The notes beneath the pieces are model-generated. The model saw only the letters and a list, made by a program, of their open reading frames with translations, ran no database searches and was not told the origin of the DNA. Source: Symsagittifera roscoffensis (lineage: Eukaryota > Xenacoelomorpha > Acoela > Convolutidae). From it: a stretch of 64,000 bases of DNA. Below, piece by piece: positions 22,374-35,000 of this stretch (position 1 is its first letter; each line of letters opens with the position of its first letter). The DNA lies in contig NC_087063.1 in the NCBI RefSeq assembly GCF_963678635.1, positions 23,502,701 through 23,566,700 of the forward strand, in the 5' to 3' direction. The position numbers were made by a program, and so were the translations under genes.

Positions 22374-23404
22374 TTATCCATACAGCCTAGCCGGCTGTGC
22401 TCCCGTTGATCTCAACCTAGTATACAGCGCTTCGCTAATCTCGTCCTTCTTTTTCATGGCGAGTATTTCTTTGCTTATGTCTTTTTCAATTTTCATAATC
22501 ACGCTGTCTTTCAGATTCTTCCTCTCACTAAATTGTTCTGCCTGTAATAAATCTTTCGGTTTTTTCTCATATGTCTCCCTTTTTATTACACAAAAACCCA
22601 CCACCTTAATAAACGGCACTGCCAGAAGACCGTTGTAAATTCAAATACTTTCTGGCTTTCTCAACACCTTTGTCAGAGGGGGTCTATTTCACATTTTTAG
22701 CATATCTCTTTGCAACTGCTTCAATCTAACATAATTTTTCTCCGGGTATTCTATTTAACTTCAGTTCAGACAAAAAACTGTCAATGTCCGCAAGGAAGTG
22801 AATTTTATTGAATTTGTCTCGTACCGGATGTTTTGGTCCAAAACATAAGACTTCCCGCACCCAAAACGGCAAATTCACTTCATCTAAAGTTCTAACTGAC
22901 CTTTCATCCAAGTTTTTTAATGATGTTTCCTGTCTTTCCGGAAGTTTTTCAAGCTTTCTCTTGTGTCGGCTTATCAGGTTATTGACACTACACCTTGCTT
23001 GCCGGTTCAGATAGAATATTACCGAAGGCCACCACTTCTCATCTATACCCGTTCTCACTACCTCTCTTGCTTTTACTAGGTTTCCCGATGCCTTGGCCCT
23101 ATCCGCATTTGCCTGGCTTATCTCAGATCTCAAGAGTCTCATGAGTCTCAGTTGGAAGCTGTGCATCGCTTGATCCGAAAAAAACACCGTTATCAGGCGC
23201 GCAAAACCGTAAAAAATCTGGTATAATGTCGTTATCGAGACATTTTCTCAGAAATTTAACTCTGAGGAGACTGCTATTAAATTTATTCAAATGTTTTAAA
23301 TAATCTAACACAAGTTTCCAAGTGAGTTTTTTTTTCAGGGCCAATCTAAGGAGTGGTGGTGGCAGCAAAATTGCGGTCATCTGTTCTTTGCAGGCCACGA
23401 GCAC
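22374..23404 (-). pseudogene. PLE N-terminal region (three frame-shifted segments)
   Basis: Three overlapping frames (23,404-23,123; 23,187-22,726; 22,619-22,374) together form the helical N-terminal part of the PLE protein. Recognisable pieces are FLRFCAPDNGVFF, LPFWVREVLCFGPKHPVRDKF and, just before the RT, LRSTGAQPARLYG, the last a strongly conserved PLE block (normally followed by a KVHK-type motif). Frameshifts lie near 23,150, 22,650 and 22,370. Confidence 0.65.
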
Positions 23405-23669
23405 TTAAAATCATGTGGCACTCAGCAAAGAAAAAACAGCCACAACAAAATCTTACCACTTTTTGGTCGTTCGGTTCCGGCTGGAGGTCCCCAGTCAACA
23501 CCTCCGCTCTCCGCGCTTTTGCCCTGCGGCGTCCCTGCGATGGTTTCTTGGTCTGGGGCCGTATCCTTGAGAAAATGCCTGGCAAGTGGTCTCGATGGGA
23601 CAGCACCACCCGTAGTGACTTCATTTCCAATTCACTTGACTGGTGCAGTTGAAGATATTTCCTGAGCAC
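23346..23669 (-). pseudogene. PLE 5'-end ORF fragment (basic protein)
   Basis: A short basic frame with QLHQSSELEMKSLRVVLSH, SRIR and GRRRAKARRAEVLTG. It lies at the 5' end of the PLE and recurs, without the rest of the PLE, at 25,211-25,501 and 30,154-30,444. The function is unrecognised; the Arg-rich stretch could bind nucleic acid. The other-strand frame over the same DNA is a shadow. Confidence 0.45.
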
Positions 23670-23959
23670 TGCAGGATTCTGTCTCTTCCTTCTAGAGATA
23701 AGATTCTTTATGACGATTATCTCTGTCTTCCGCAGATCCTCAAAAATATCGGGAGTGCCCGTTCTCCTGCAGTAGACAATGCCACTAATTTGTCTTCGCT
23801 TCGATTGTAAAGATTGTAAATACGCCTTTAAATTTCTAAGATTTTTTAGTTTTTTGTTCTTTCATGGTTATAAAAATTCAATTTGGGAATATTTTTGATT
23901 CTGACATGTCAGTTTTTTTAAACTTTCAGCCATGTTATACATAGACTAAGTTATACGTA

Positions 23960-26640
23960 GCCATGTTATACATAGACACTTTTATCAATGTCATATCGAC
24001 TCACCGCAGATTATAAATGGCATCATACTACACTATTATAGCCTTCCAAATTCTCACTAATCTGCACTTTCTACCACAAATGGTTTTTGTACCTCAAGTG
24101 GTCGGGGCCAATTCGGTTCACTTGCGACGTGAGACTACAAACCGCGTTACAGCTTAAAGGCTACTACCAAAATAACCCCCCCCCCCCGCCCCCTACTCTA
24201 GAAATGAGAACGCCCCCATACTCAGGTCTCAAAATACCCAAAACACACGAACGCCGTTAAAAACAGGGTCGGAACCTTACGTATACTATTAGTTTTTATT
24301 GGACAGTGGACCTTTGATCCATTTCAGATGCATCAACCTAAAAACTCTCCTTAACTCAACATAATATATTAAAACACACTTCTAGAAATTTAAATTGGGT
24401 ACGTACATACTGACACGACCTCTAGAATTGAGTAACTAAATTGTCAAGCAACTCAAGAATTGAAAAAGTTTTTGCTAAAAAGTAAAATTTAGACGTCCTG
24501 AAAATAAAACTAGGTTCTGAAACGACTGGCTAGAGGGCTAGAGTCTAAACACAGCTCTACATGTTTTTCACCGTCTCTGCAAAAGCCAATTCTTTTGGTG
24601 GTCTTTCTAACATCGGGTCGACAAAAAACGTTACTGTTTCCGGCTCTGATCAGAACGCTCTAATTAACTTATTTATATGCAAAAATAGTGGGCTCATGGC
24701 TGGGTCTCAGTTTTTCCGGACCACGAGGTCACTCCCAAAAACAGGGCTACCACTTATATATTATATTACTAAGGTTTTTGTTCAGTAGATAAAAAACATC
24801 ATCTCCATCGGAGATGGATCAACCCTTTTCCCCAACTCCTAGCTTCTCATAATCTGAAAACGAATTTCGTATTAATTAAAATCAACTCAAAATGTGTTCA
24901 CTCAATCCAAAAAATTCAACTCAATCGGAAAAAAAATACCGTTATCAGGCACTCAAAACCGTAAAAAATCTGTTATAATGTTGTTATCGAGACATTTTCT
25001 CAGAAATTTAATTCCCAGGAGATTGCTATTAAACTTATTCAAATGTTTTAAATAATCTAACACATTTTTCCAAGTGAGATTGTTTTCAGGACCAATCTAA
25101 GGGGTGGTGGTGGCAGCAAAATTGCGGTCATCTGTTCTTTGCAGGCCACGAGCGCTTAAACTCATGTGGCACTCAGCAAAGAAAAAACAGCCACAACAAA
25201 ATCTTACCACTTATTGGTCGTTCGTTTCCGGTTGGAGGTCCCCAGTCAACACCTCCGCTCTCCGCGCTTTTGCCCTGCGGCGTCCCTGCGATGGTTTCTT
25301 GGTCTGGGCCCGTATCCTTGAGAAAACGCCTGGCAGGTGGTCTCGATGGGACAACACCACCCGTAGTGACTTCATTTCCAATTCACTTGACTGGTGCAGT
25401 TGAAGATATTCTCTGAGCACTGCAGGATTCTGTCTTTTCCTTCTAGAGATAAGGCTACCAGTTGTCTTTATGACGATTATCTCTGTCTTCCGCAGATCCA
25501 CAAAAATATCGGGAGTGCCCGTTCACCTGCAGTAGACAATGCCACTAATTTGTCTTCGCTTCGATTGTAAAGATTGTAAATACGCCAGCTCTGAAACGAC
25601 TGGCTAGCGTGTAAACACAGCTCTACATGCTTTTCACCGTCTCAAAAAAAGGCAGTTCTTTTGGTGGCTTTCCAAACATTGGGTCGACAAAACGTTACAG
25701 CTTTCCGGCTTCGACCAGAACGCTCAATTTAACTTGATTATATGCAAAAATATTGAGCTCATGGCTGGGTCTTAGTATCGCCAGACCACGAGGTCATTCT
25801 TAAAAACAGGGCTACTACTATTTATTATTTTACTATTGTTTTTGTTCAGTAGATAAAAATCATCATCTCTATCGAAGATGGATCAACCCTTTCACTCACC
25901 CCTAGCTTCTCGTTCTCTGAAAATGAATCTGGATGTTACCTAAATTCAACTCAGGGCATGACCAGGAAGCAAAAAGTTTATGTAAAACAATTTGAGTTTC
26001 CCGATCGAGACCCCTCCGGATTCTGGAATCTGGGGAAATAGCACTCCTATTTCTTTCCGGAAGGCTGGACACGTCGTCCCAGCACCCGTCCTGGTTCTTG
26101 TAAAATGCTCGCTAACAATTGTAGCGGCATAATCGTTACAATTCGGAGTGGTTTCTGACATTTTGTAACCACAATTTGAATCTTCTGCCGTTTCGTCGTT
26201 GTTGTCACTGAGACCACTGTTGTTCTCTACGAATTCTGTTGTTGTGATTTCGCCGTTTCAGCGTGTGGGAAATAATAAAAGGTTACGTTTCGTTCATGTC
26301 CACATCGACATTTTAAAGTTCAGCATGTCAGTCAAAACTAAACCTTCTCGATTTGTCTGATCGTTCAAATAACGTCACTATTTCATCAAAACCATCAATC
26401 CTCCCGGTCAGATGCTCCAATTAAAATTCGAATGCGAAATTGCATTTTGACCATTCTGATCGAATGTCACATACTCCCCGGACAGCCCGGTCAATGTCCT
26501 CGTTGAGTCTTGTGTCTTCATCAAAATGGTACAGTGTCGTCGAACAGAATTTACAAAATGCATGAAAACACTTTTATCCACGTCATATCGACTCACCGCA
26601 GAATATTAATGGCATCATACTACACTATTATATCCTTCCA
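23960..26640 (-). repeat. LTR-like non-coding block of the Ty3/gypsy family (copy 1)
   Basis: Matches the E2/E3 LTR region (52,900-54,950) in reverse orientation: the AATAAAAA block near 24,290-24,340, GTCGACCCGATGTTAGAAAG near 24,610, the hairpin module with CCGGAGGGGTC near 25,995-26,060, and GACATTCGATCAGAATGG near 26,445. The order of blocks differs from 52.9-54.9 kb because of the PLE insertion and internal duplication, so exact LTR ends are not defined. Confidence 0.65.
24938..25586 (-). mobile_element. 5'-end fragment of Penelope-like element (copy 1)
   Basis: Homologous to 23,190-23,820 of the full PLE, from the AAAAAAA-ACCGTTATCAGG edge to the AAATACGCC edge, and includes the small basic ORF. 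It interrupts LTR-like DNA of the Ty3/gypsy family. The flanking LTR segments on each side share related sequence (the GTCGACCC...CACCGTCTC blocks near 24,560-24,650 and 25,630-25,700). Confidence 0.7.
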
Positions 26641-27150
26641 AATTCTTTCACTAATCTGCACTTTCGAGGATAAAACTTAAGATAAAACATTTTTTTAGAC
26701 TTCCAACTTCCATGTCCCGATTTAAAACTATTTCTACTAGATTTAAAAGGTGTTGGGTTGCACGACGGTCCTGCCAACCAACAAACTAAAATTATCCTAC
26801 TATGCTTCTTCCCTTCGTTAATTTAGCTGTTTCTGGTCCTGAATATTAAAAATAAGGAACTCGGTGGTTAGAAAGAATAAAGAAATAATCTCCCTCTTCA
26901 AGAGATTACCCAAGCCTTTCATGTCACCACAAAGTGATCAGTCGTCTTAGTTGATTAAAAAAAAATCATGCAGGCTGGAATATTTTAATATACTCGCCAA
27001 TCAAGCCTCTCTGAATAAATAGTAAGTGTCTCTAAAGCCACTAACTAAAATCATAATGCAAATTTATAAATGCATCAAATTCTTTAATCTTCAAAACTCA
27101 ACTAAATGTTTTCTTTTCAGTTTCAACTGCAAACTAAGTTGCTTTGTTTC

Positions 27151-28246
27151 TCATTTGAGTTTTGTCACACACAAAACAAATCTGAGTTTTAACATCTTAT
27201 CTTTCGTTGCTTCATCCGTGTAAGCAAACTGCGTATACTGCAGCACTGCGGCGTTTCTGCCCGCAAAACACGGGTCGATCATCTCTGAGAACTTTGCTAC
27301 CCTCCACTCATTGGTCTCAAAGGCTCTCAACCTAGGGGTTTGTACTACGAAGTCTGCTCCGAGCAACACCCTTCTAATTAAAGGGAATTCCGGCATCTCT
27401 TCTGGCAGTTTGTTGTAGTCACCCCAGCCTTACGTTTATTCTCTCAATTTGTGGTACGCTGCGGTCAGTCGAGGAATTCTTGTGACTTCGCCGTTTGTTT
27501 TGTCGTGGGGTCTTAGATTCCAGAGCTTCGGGAATATCTCAATGTGCCCTCAGTCCACTTCTCCTATCCTGCTACGAAAGTGATCATCAAAGTTTATGGA
27601 CGGTCATCTCCGGCTCTGATATCTTCGCTCATCAATTCTCGTCGGTCCTCACTCAGGTCAGTTAGCAGTGACATGCCCTCAGCATGACGTCGCACGTCTT
27701 CCTCCCTCTGAATCGTTTCATCCTCTCCTGTTCCAAAACGATTTTGCTGCAGGAGGTACTGAATGAGAGTATGTCGCAAATCTCTTATCTTATTCCAGGA
27801 ATCAGTGGATCCCTTAACGTCGAATTTCTTCACGTTCTCCCTCCTCTGCTCCGGATAGCGTGTCAAAATCATCAATCCTCCCAAGTATCCATGTGCTCGA
27901 AGTCCATCTAGTCGCATATTCTGCACTCCTTCGGTGAGCAGTATCACTGGTTCTCTCACGAAGTTCTCTGATCCAAACGTCACGAACAGGGCTAGTAATT
28001 CAACGATCGATACTTCTACGAATGCTTGGAGGAAATCTTTTATCAGATATCAAGAAAACGATGGTTAAACTTTCGCCAGGAAGGACGCGGTCCATCCGGC
28101 TCCTAACCCTTTCAGCATGCCGTCTGTCCGGTCAAAGCCTTCTTCACCCTTTACATTCTGTGTCCAGAAAGCTTCCAGGGTATTCAGCATTTTTGGCATT
28201 TTTGGCCAGGTTTACCTCTTTCACTAGGTAGCCATGGATTTTCCAG
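27151..28246 (-). pseudogene. Duplicated fragment of E1 accessory polyprotein
   Basis: Copy of 32,093-33,213. Two frames (27,983-27,594 and 27,396-27,151) carry GYLGGLMILTRYPEQRR, MSLLTDLSED and PEFPLIRRVLLG, matching E2 at about 46,700-47,650. It lacks everything on either side and is non-coding junk of the duplication. Confidence 0.75.
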
Positions 28247-28783
28247 AGGTTGCAGTTCCGATAACACTCAAAAATGTTTCCCCCTGTTCAAGGTATTGGG
28301 GTTCAAAGAAAGGCCGGGGACTGCGTAGACCTTCTGCTGCGTCTCTCCCCGTTCCTCTTGCTCAAGATCTTTCAGGCTGTGATAAAGGGAGCTGGCAGCT
28401 ACAACCATCGCCATTTTAACTTAAACACTATTGACATTATGAACAAAAAGCGGTAGTAAAATTCTGTACAAATAGAGAAAAAAATTCGAACTAATGACTG
28501 TTTTCCTTAAAGGAATATAACAGTTTGCTTATAGCTTATCGCTAAAAAGCGTTAGAATCTAACAAAAATGGTTATAAGAAATTTAATATGTTAATTCAAA
28601 CGTTATCGCACATTTTGTGCATCATCAGGATTAAAGTTTTTTTTTACAATATTTACAAAACGATCAAAGATCTGAACAATGAGAAACATGTCGAAAAAAC
28701 CTCTTAAACATTATAACCAAACAAATTTAAACAACTGTAATTACATAATATAATTACGTAATCATGAATAACACTTTCCTTTA
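28247..28783. other. Spacer between the 4.4-kb direct repeats
   Basis: About 340 bases unique to this spot include a short minus-strand frame beginning MAMVVAASSLYHSL near 28,413, unrecognised. From about 28,585 onward the DNA is the 3' tail of a Penelope-like element (TTAATTCAAACG, TTTTGTGCATCATCAGGATT), matching 20,497-20,720. Confidence 0.5.
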
Positions 28784-28899
28784 AATTTCTAAGATTTTTT
28801 AGTTTTTTGTTCTTTCATGGTTATAAAAATTCAATTTGAGAATATTTTTGATTCTGACATGTCAGTTTGTTTTTAAACTTTCAGCCATGTTATACATAG

Positions 28900-31580
28900 A
28901 CTATGTTATACGTAGCCATGTTATACATAGACACTTTTATCAATGTCATATCGACTCACCGCAGATTATAAATGGCATCATACTACACTACTATAGCCTT
29001 CCAAATTCTTTCACTAATCTGCACTTTCTACCTCAAATGGTTTTTCTACCTCAAGTGGTCGGGGCCAATTTGGTGCACTTGCGACATGAGACTACAAACC
29101 GCGTTACAGCTTAAAGGCTACTACTAAAATAACCCCCCTCCCCCACTCTAGAAATAAGAACGCTCCCATGCTCAGGTCTCAAAATACCCAAAACACACGA
29201 ACGCCGTTAAAAACAGGGTCGGAACCTTACGTATACCATTAGTTTTTATTGGACAGTGGACCTTTGATCCATTTCAAATGCATCAACCTAAAAACTCTCC
29301 TTAACTCAACATAATATTTTAAAACACACTTCTAGAAATTTAAATTGGGTACTTACATACTGACACGACCTCTAGAATTGAGTAACTAAATTGTCAAGCA
29401 ATTCAAGAATTGAAAAAGTTTTTGCTAAAAAGTAAAATTTAGACGTCCTGAAAATAAAACTAGGTTCTGAAACGACTGGCTAGAGTCTAAACACAGCTCT
29501 ACATGTTTTTCACCGTCTCTGCAAAAGCCAATTCTTTTGGTGGTCTTTCTAACATCGGGTCGACAAAAAACGTTACTGTTTCCGGCTCTGATCAGAACGC
29601 TCTAATTAACTTATTTAAATGCAAAAATAGTGGGCTCATGGCTGGGTCTCAGTTTTTCCGGACCACGAGGTCACTCCCAAAAACAGGGCTACCACTTATA
29701 TATTATATTACTAAGGTTTTTGTTCAGTAGATAAAAAACATCATCTCCATCGGAGATGGATCAACCCTTTTCCCCAACTCCTAGCTTCTCATAATCTGAA
29801 AACGAATTTCGTATTAATTAAATTCAACTCAAAATGTGTTCACTCAATCCAAAAAATTCAACTCAATCGGAAAAAAAAATACCGTTATCAGGCACGCAAA
29901 ACCGTAAAAAATCTGTTATAATGTTGTTATCGAGACATTTTCTCAGAAATTTAATTTCCAGGAGACTGCTATTAAACTTATTCAAATGTTTTAAATAATC
30001 TAACACAAGTTTCCAAGTGAGATTGTTTTCAGGACCAATCTAAGGGGTGGTGGTGGCAGCAAAATTGCGGTCATCTGTTCTTTGCAGGCCACGAGCGCTT
30101 AAACTCATGTGGCACTCAGCAAAGAAAAAACAGCCACAACAAAATCTTACCACTTATTGGTCGTTCGTTTCAGGTTGGAGGTCCCCAGTCAACACCTCCG
30201 CTCTCCGCGCCTTTGCCCTGCGGCGTCCCTGCGATGGTTCCTTGGTCTGGGCCCGTATCCTTGAGAAAACGCCTGGCAGGTGGTCTCGATGGGACAACAC
30301 CACCCGTAGTGACTTCATTTCCAATTCACTTGACTGGTGCAGTTGAAGATATTCTCTGAGCACTGCAGGATTCTGTCTTTTCCTTCTAGAGATAAGGCTA
30401 CCAGTTGTCTTTATGACAATTATCTCTGTCTTCCGCAGATCCACAAAAATATCGGGAGTGCCCGTTCACCTGCAGTAGACAATGCCACTAATTTGTCTTC
30501 GCTTCGATTGTAAAGATTGTAAATACGCCAGCTCTGAAACGACTGGCTAGCGTGTAAACACAGCTCTACATGCTTTTCACCGTCTCAAAAAAAGGCAGTT
30601 CTTTTGGTGGCTTTCCAAACATTGGGTCGACAAAACGTTACAGCTTTCCGGCTTCGACCAGAACGCTCAATTTAACTTGATTATATGCAAAAATATTGTG
30701 CTCATGGCTGGGTCTTAGTATCGCCAGACCACGAGGTCATTCTTAAAAACAGGGCTACTACTATTTATTATTTTACTATTGTTTTTGTTCAGTAGATAAA
30801 AATCATCATCTCTATCGAAGATGGATCAACCCTTTCACTCACCCCTAGCTTCTCGTTCTCTGAAAATGAATCTGGATGTTACTTAAATTCAACTCAGAGC
30901 ATGACCAGGAAGCAAAAAGGTTATGTAAAACAATTTGAGTTTCCCGATCGAGACCCCTCCGGATTCTGGAATCCGGGGAAATAGCACTCCTATTTCTTTC
31001 CGGAAGGCTGGACACGTCGTCCCAGCACCCGTCCTGGTTCTTGTAAAATGCTCGCTAACAATTGTAGCGGCATAATCGTTACAATTCGGAGTGGTTTCTG
31101 ACATTTTGTAACCACAATTTGAATCTTCTGCCGTTTCGTCGTTGTTGTCACTGAGACCACTGATGTTCTCTACGAATTCTGTTGTTGTGATTTCGCCGTT
31201 TCAGCGTGTGGGAAAAAATAAAAGGTTACGTTTCGTTCATGTCCACATCGACATTTTAAAGTTCAGCATGTCAGTCAAAACTAAACCTTCTCGATTTGTC
31301 TGATCGTTCAAATAACGTCACTATTTCATCAAAACCATCAATCCTCCCGGTCAGATGCTCCAATTAAAATTCGAATGCGAAATTGCATTTTGACCATTCT
31401 GATCGAATGTCACATACTCCCCGGACAGCCCGGTCAATGTCCTCGTTGAGTCTTGTGTCTTCATCAAAATGGTACAGTGTCGTCGAACAGAATTTACAAA
31501 ATGCATGAAAACACTTTTATCCACGTCATATCGACTCACCGCAGAATATTAATGGCATCATACCACACTATTATATCCTT
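28900..31580 (-). repeat. LTR-like non-coding block of E1 (copy 2)
   Basis: Same composition as 23,960-26,640: AATAAAAA near 29,235, GTCGACCC block near 29,560 and again near 30,625, hairpin module with CCGGAGGGGTC near 30,950-31,015. It follows the truncated accessory polyprotein of E1, as a 3' LTR should. Confidence 0.65.
29881..30529 (-). mobile_element. 5'-end fragment of Penelope-like element (copy 2)
   Basis: Nearly identical to 24,938-25,586, at the same place in the repeat. The insertion therefore predates the 4.4-kb duplication. Confidence 0.7.
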
Positions 31581-32092
31581 CCAAATTCTTTCACTAATCT
31601 GCACTTTCGAGGATAAAACTTAAAATAAAACATTTTTTTAGACTTCCAACTTCCATGTCCCGATTTAAAACTTTTTCTACTAGATTTAAAAGGTGTTGGG
31701 TTGCAGGACGGTCCTGCCAACCAACAAAGTAAAATTATCCTACTATGCTTCTTCCCTTCGTTAATTTAGCTGTTTCTGGTCCTGAATATTAAAATTAAGG
31801 AACTCGGTGGTTAGAAAGAATAAAGAAATAATCTCCCTCTTCAAGAGATTACCCAAGCCTTTCATGTCACCACAAAGTGATCAGTCGTCTTAGTTGATTT
31901 AAAAAAATCATGCAGGCTGGAATATTTTAATATGCTCGCCAATCAAGCCTCTCTGAATAAATAGTAAGTGTCTCTAAAGCCACTAACTAAAATCATAATG
32001 CAAATTTATAAATGCATCAAATTCTTTAATCTTCAAAACTCAACTAAATGTTTTCTTTTCAGTTTCAACTGCAAACTAAGTTGCTTTGTTTC

Positions 32093-35000
32093 TCATTTGA
32101 GTTTTGTCACACACAAAACAAATCTGAGTTTTAACATCTTATCTTTCGTTGCTTCATCCGTGTAAGCAAACTGCGTATACTGCAGCACTGCGGCGTTTCT
32201 GCCCGCAAAACACGGGTCGATCATCTCTGAGAACTTCGCTACCCTCCACTCATTGGTCTCAAAGGCTCTCAACCTAGGGGTTTGTACTACGAAGTCTGCT
32301 CCGAGCAACACCCTTCTAATTAAAGGGAATTCCGGCATCTCTTCTGGCAGTTTGTTGTAGCCACCCCAGCCTTACGTTTATTCTCTCAATTTGTGGTACG
32401 CTGCGGTCAGTCGAGGAATTCTTGTGACTTCGCCGTTTGTTTTGTCGTGGGGTCTTAGATTCCAGAGCTTCGGGAATACCTCAATGTGCCCTCAGTCCAC
32501 TTCTCCTATCCTGCTACGGAAGTGATCATCAAAGTTTATGACGGTCATCTCCGGCTCTGATATCTTCGCTCATCAATTCTCGTCGGTCCTCACTCAGGTC
32601 AGTTAGCAGGGACATGCCCTCAGCATGACGTCGCACGTCTTCCTCCCTCTGAATCGTTTCATCCTCTCCTGTTCCAAAACGATTTTGCTGCAGGAGGTAC
32701 TGAATGAGAGTATGTCTCAAATCTCTTATCTTATTCCAGGAATCAGTGGATCCCTTAACATCGAATTTCTTCACGTTCTCCCTCCTCTGCTCCGGATAGC
32801 GTGTCAAAATCATCAATCCTCCCAAGTATCCATGTGCTTCAAGTCCATCTAGTCGCATATTCTGCACTCCTTCGGTGAGCAGTATCACTGGTCCTCTCAC
32901 GAAGTTCTCTGATCCAAACGTCACGAACAGGGCTAGTAATTCAACGATCGATACTTCTACGAATGCTTGGAAGAATTCTTTTATCAGATATCAAGAAAAC
33001 GATGGGTAAACTTTCGCCAGGAAGGACGCGGTCCATCTGGCTCCTATCCCTTTCAGCATGCCGTCTTCCCGTCAAAGCCTTCTTCACCCTTTACATTCTG
33101 TGTCCAGAAAGCTTCCAGGGTAACTTGGTACACTCTGTTTACGAACTCGGCTGACTTCTCTTCAGCATTTTGGCCAGGTTTACCTCTTTCACTAGGTAGC
33201 CATGGATTTTCCTGATCATCACTGCTCCTCGCTTGAAAGCCATTTGTTAGCCTCTGGTTTCGTTCTCAAAACCATCGCTTCCAAGTGAGCTCTGGTCTCC
33301 TTGGAGTTCTTCCTTCTCTCTCCTTCCTCCTTTACTTCCAATCCTTGGAAGCATAAATCGTTTGACATCGCTACGATTACTCGATGGTCATCGTCAATTC
33401 CTGGTTTCAGTTTGACTTGTCGGCTGAAGTTGGACAGTTCCGACCCCAGTACCTCTCTAACACTAACATGTGTAGTGAATGGTTCTTGAGTCCTCGCATC
33501 GCATTCGAGATGTCAGACCACACCGCACGTAATTCCGCCCTGAGTGGTCTTAGGTTCTCCATCTCTATTCCGCGATTCGGGGCAGATATTATCAAATCAT
33601 ATTTCCCTTCAGAGAGCAAGCCACTATCGCATATACAAACTTCAGTCCATCCGGGAGATGTGCATATCCTGTGGCAGTTTAGACACGGCTCTCGGGGTTA
33701 TCTTGGTGATGGCACCTTCTTTCAGGGTGTCCACTACTTCACCCATTGATTCGAGGATATCCTTTATAGCTGGCCATACAGCGTCTTCGGTTGTTGTAGG
33801 CTCACTGAGTCTGCTCAGGAAACCCCTACTATGTATATGGTCATTCATGCCAGCAAATACGATTGTGATTGGGTTCATTTCCGTCTGTCGTTGTACCCCG
33901 ACTGCCATTGACACCCACTGCATTAGGTCCAGGTCGACCGCTGCCAACATTATAACATCAGGCCAAAACAGAGACCTGGAGGTATATACGAAGTCTGAGT
34001 TCGCGATTATCATAATCTTTACCTTCTTCATTTCTGCTTTGTCATACGCCGCAAAGATGGTCTCGTCTTTCTTAATCGCCTTCAATCCACCGTATCTGTA
34101 AACATCAACTTCTTGAGCCGTTTGTTTCGGGTGCGCTCTTTCTGTTACGTGACCTGGGGGTGCTCTTATCTGCCTGAACTTTTTAACGTGTTTTACTATT
34201 GGTGCCATCGTTGTCAAGAATCTTCTTCTCGATTTCCTTCATCGTGATTCAATTTCACATCTTGCAAAGGTCTTGCATTTACTGGACCCATTGTATTGTT
34301 TGAGGGCATTCCCTCTAAGTCGGCAAATCTCAAGGCGGTCGTGGAGCTGAAGTTTATGCCAGCTGATATCAACCAGTCCACGCCTGATATTGAATACAGT
34401 CCGTTGACGGATAATCTCGCTCCATTCAACATCCTCATGGCATCTGCTGCAAATCTCAGCGTCTGAAGGTTCAATTTAATTAGGTCCTGTTTGTATATAT
34501 GCCAGGGAGAAGGTATGGGCCTCGACAACATCAAAGATTTCCTGTCTGGGCGTCGCTCCTCTCGACTGGTACTCGTTGTCTCTGATCGTGTCTCTTATCT
34601 CGAGGTGCTGGTCGTCTCCGCGGTCGGATTTACAGGTCTAATCTTCGTCTTGGATGGATGGTTCTTCTTGTTGGCGCTTCCCCCAACCGATGTTGTACAT
34701 CTGTCCTTTGCCCTGGCTCGCTAGACCGCTCGCTGGGACCGTTCCCAAACGTGTCTTTTGGTTAGGGGGCACAAAGGTTGAAATTGGGGGCTCGTTCGTG
34801 GTTTCTTCCTTCTTCAGAACTCCCGTGTCAAAGAGCTCGACTTCCATTTCATCCAATCGCTCCTGGAAGACTCGGTTCAACCAGGCTTGTCCTTCGATGG
34901 TTAGTCTGGCCTGATCCATAGCTCTCAGCTCGTGTTCAATGTCCATAAGTATCATCCGTCCAGCATTCCTACTCGCCAGGTTCCTCAGTATATTGTTCCA

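Larger units (their letters stand above)
20490..23830 (-). mobile_element. Penelope-like retroelement with GIY-YIG endonuclease (degenerate)
   Basis: Read 5' to 3' on the minus strand, the element has an N-terminal region, a reverse transcriptase and a C-terminal GIY-YIG endonuclease, the layout of endonuclease-bearing Penelope-like elements. The coding frame ends at about 20,821, and about 330 bases of 3' untranslated sequence run to about 20,490. Parts of that tail (AGATTTTTTAGTTTTTTGTT and flanks) recur immediately upstream of the element at 23,831-23,930 and again at 28,585-28,880, consistent with the partial head-to-tail copies (pLTRs) typical of this class. Several frameshifts and a fold-back duplication mean this copy cannot make a full protein. 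Confidence 0.8.
23831..28246 (-). repeat. 4.4-kb direct repeat, copy 1
   Basis: This block matches 28,784-33,213 over its whole length with only scattered substitutions and small indels; internal landmarks keep a constant offset of about 4,935-4,955 bases. In minus-strand order it holds a fragment of the E1 accessory polyprotein (28,246-27,151), LTR-like DNA with a hairpin module (about 26,620-25,590), a 5' PLE fragment (25,586-24,938), more LTR-like DNA and a PLE 3'-tail fragment. Confidence 0.9.
28784..33213 (-). repeat. 4.4-kb direct repeat, copy 2
   Basis: Second copy of 23,831-28,246. This copy is continuous with the rest of the E1 accessory polyprotein (33,213 and above), so it is probably the original and copy 1 the duplicate. 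It contains the same order of features, with a PLE fragment at 29,881-30,529. Confidence 0.9.

Noticed and set aside
23353-23652. 99-codon plus-strand frame repeated three times (also 25,104 and 30,047)
   Set aside because: Repeat conservation is explained by the PLE 5' fragment. The minus-strand frame (QLHQSSELEMK, GRRRAKARRAE) is the better coding candidate.
33544-34101. 185-codon plus-strand frame
   Set aside because: Antisense shadow of the E1 second SGNH-like domain.
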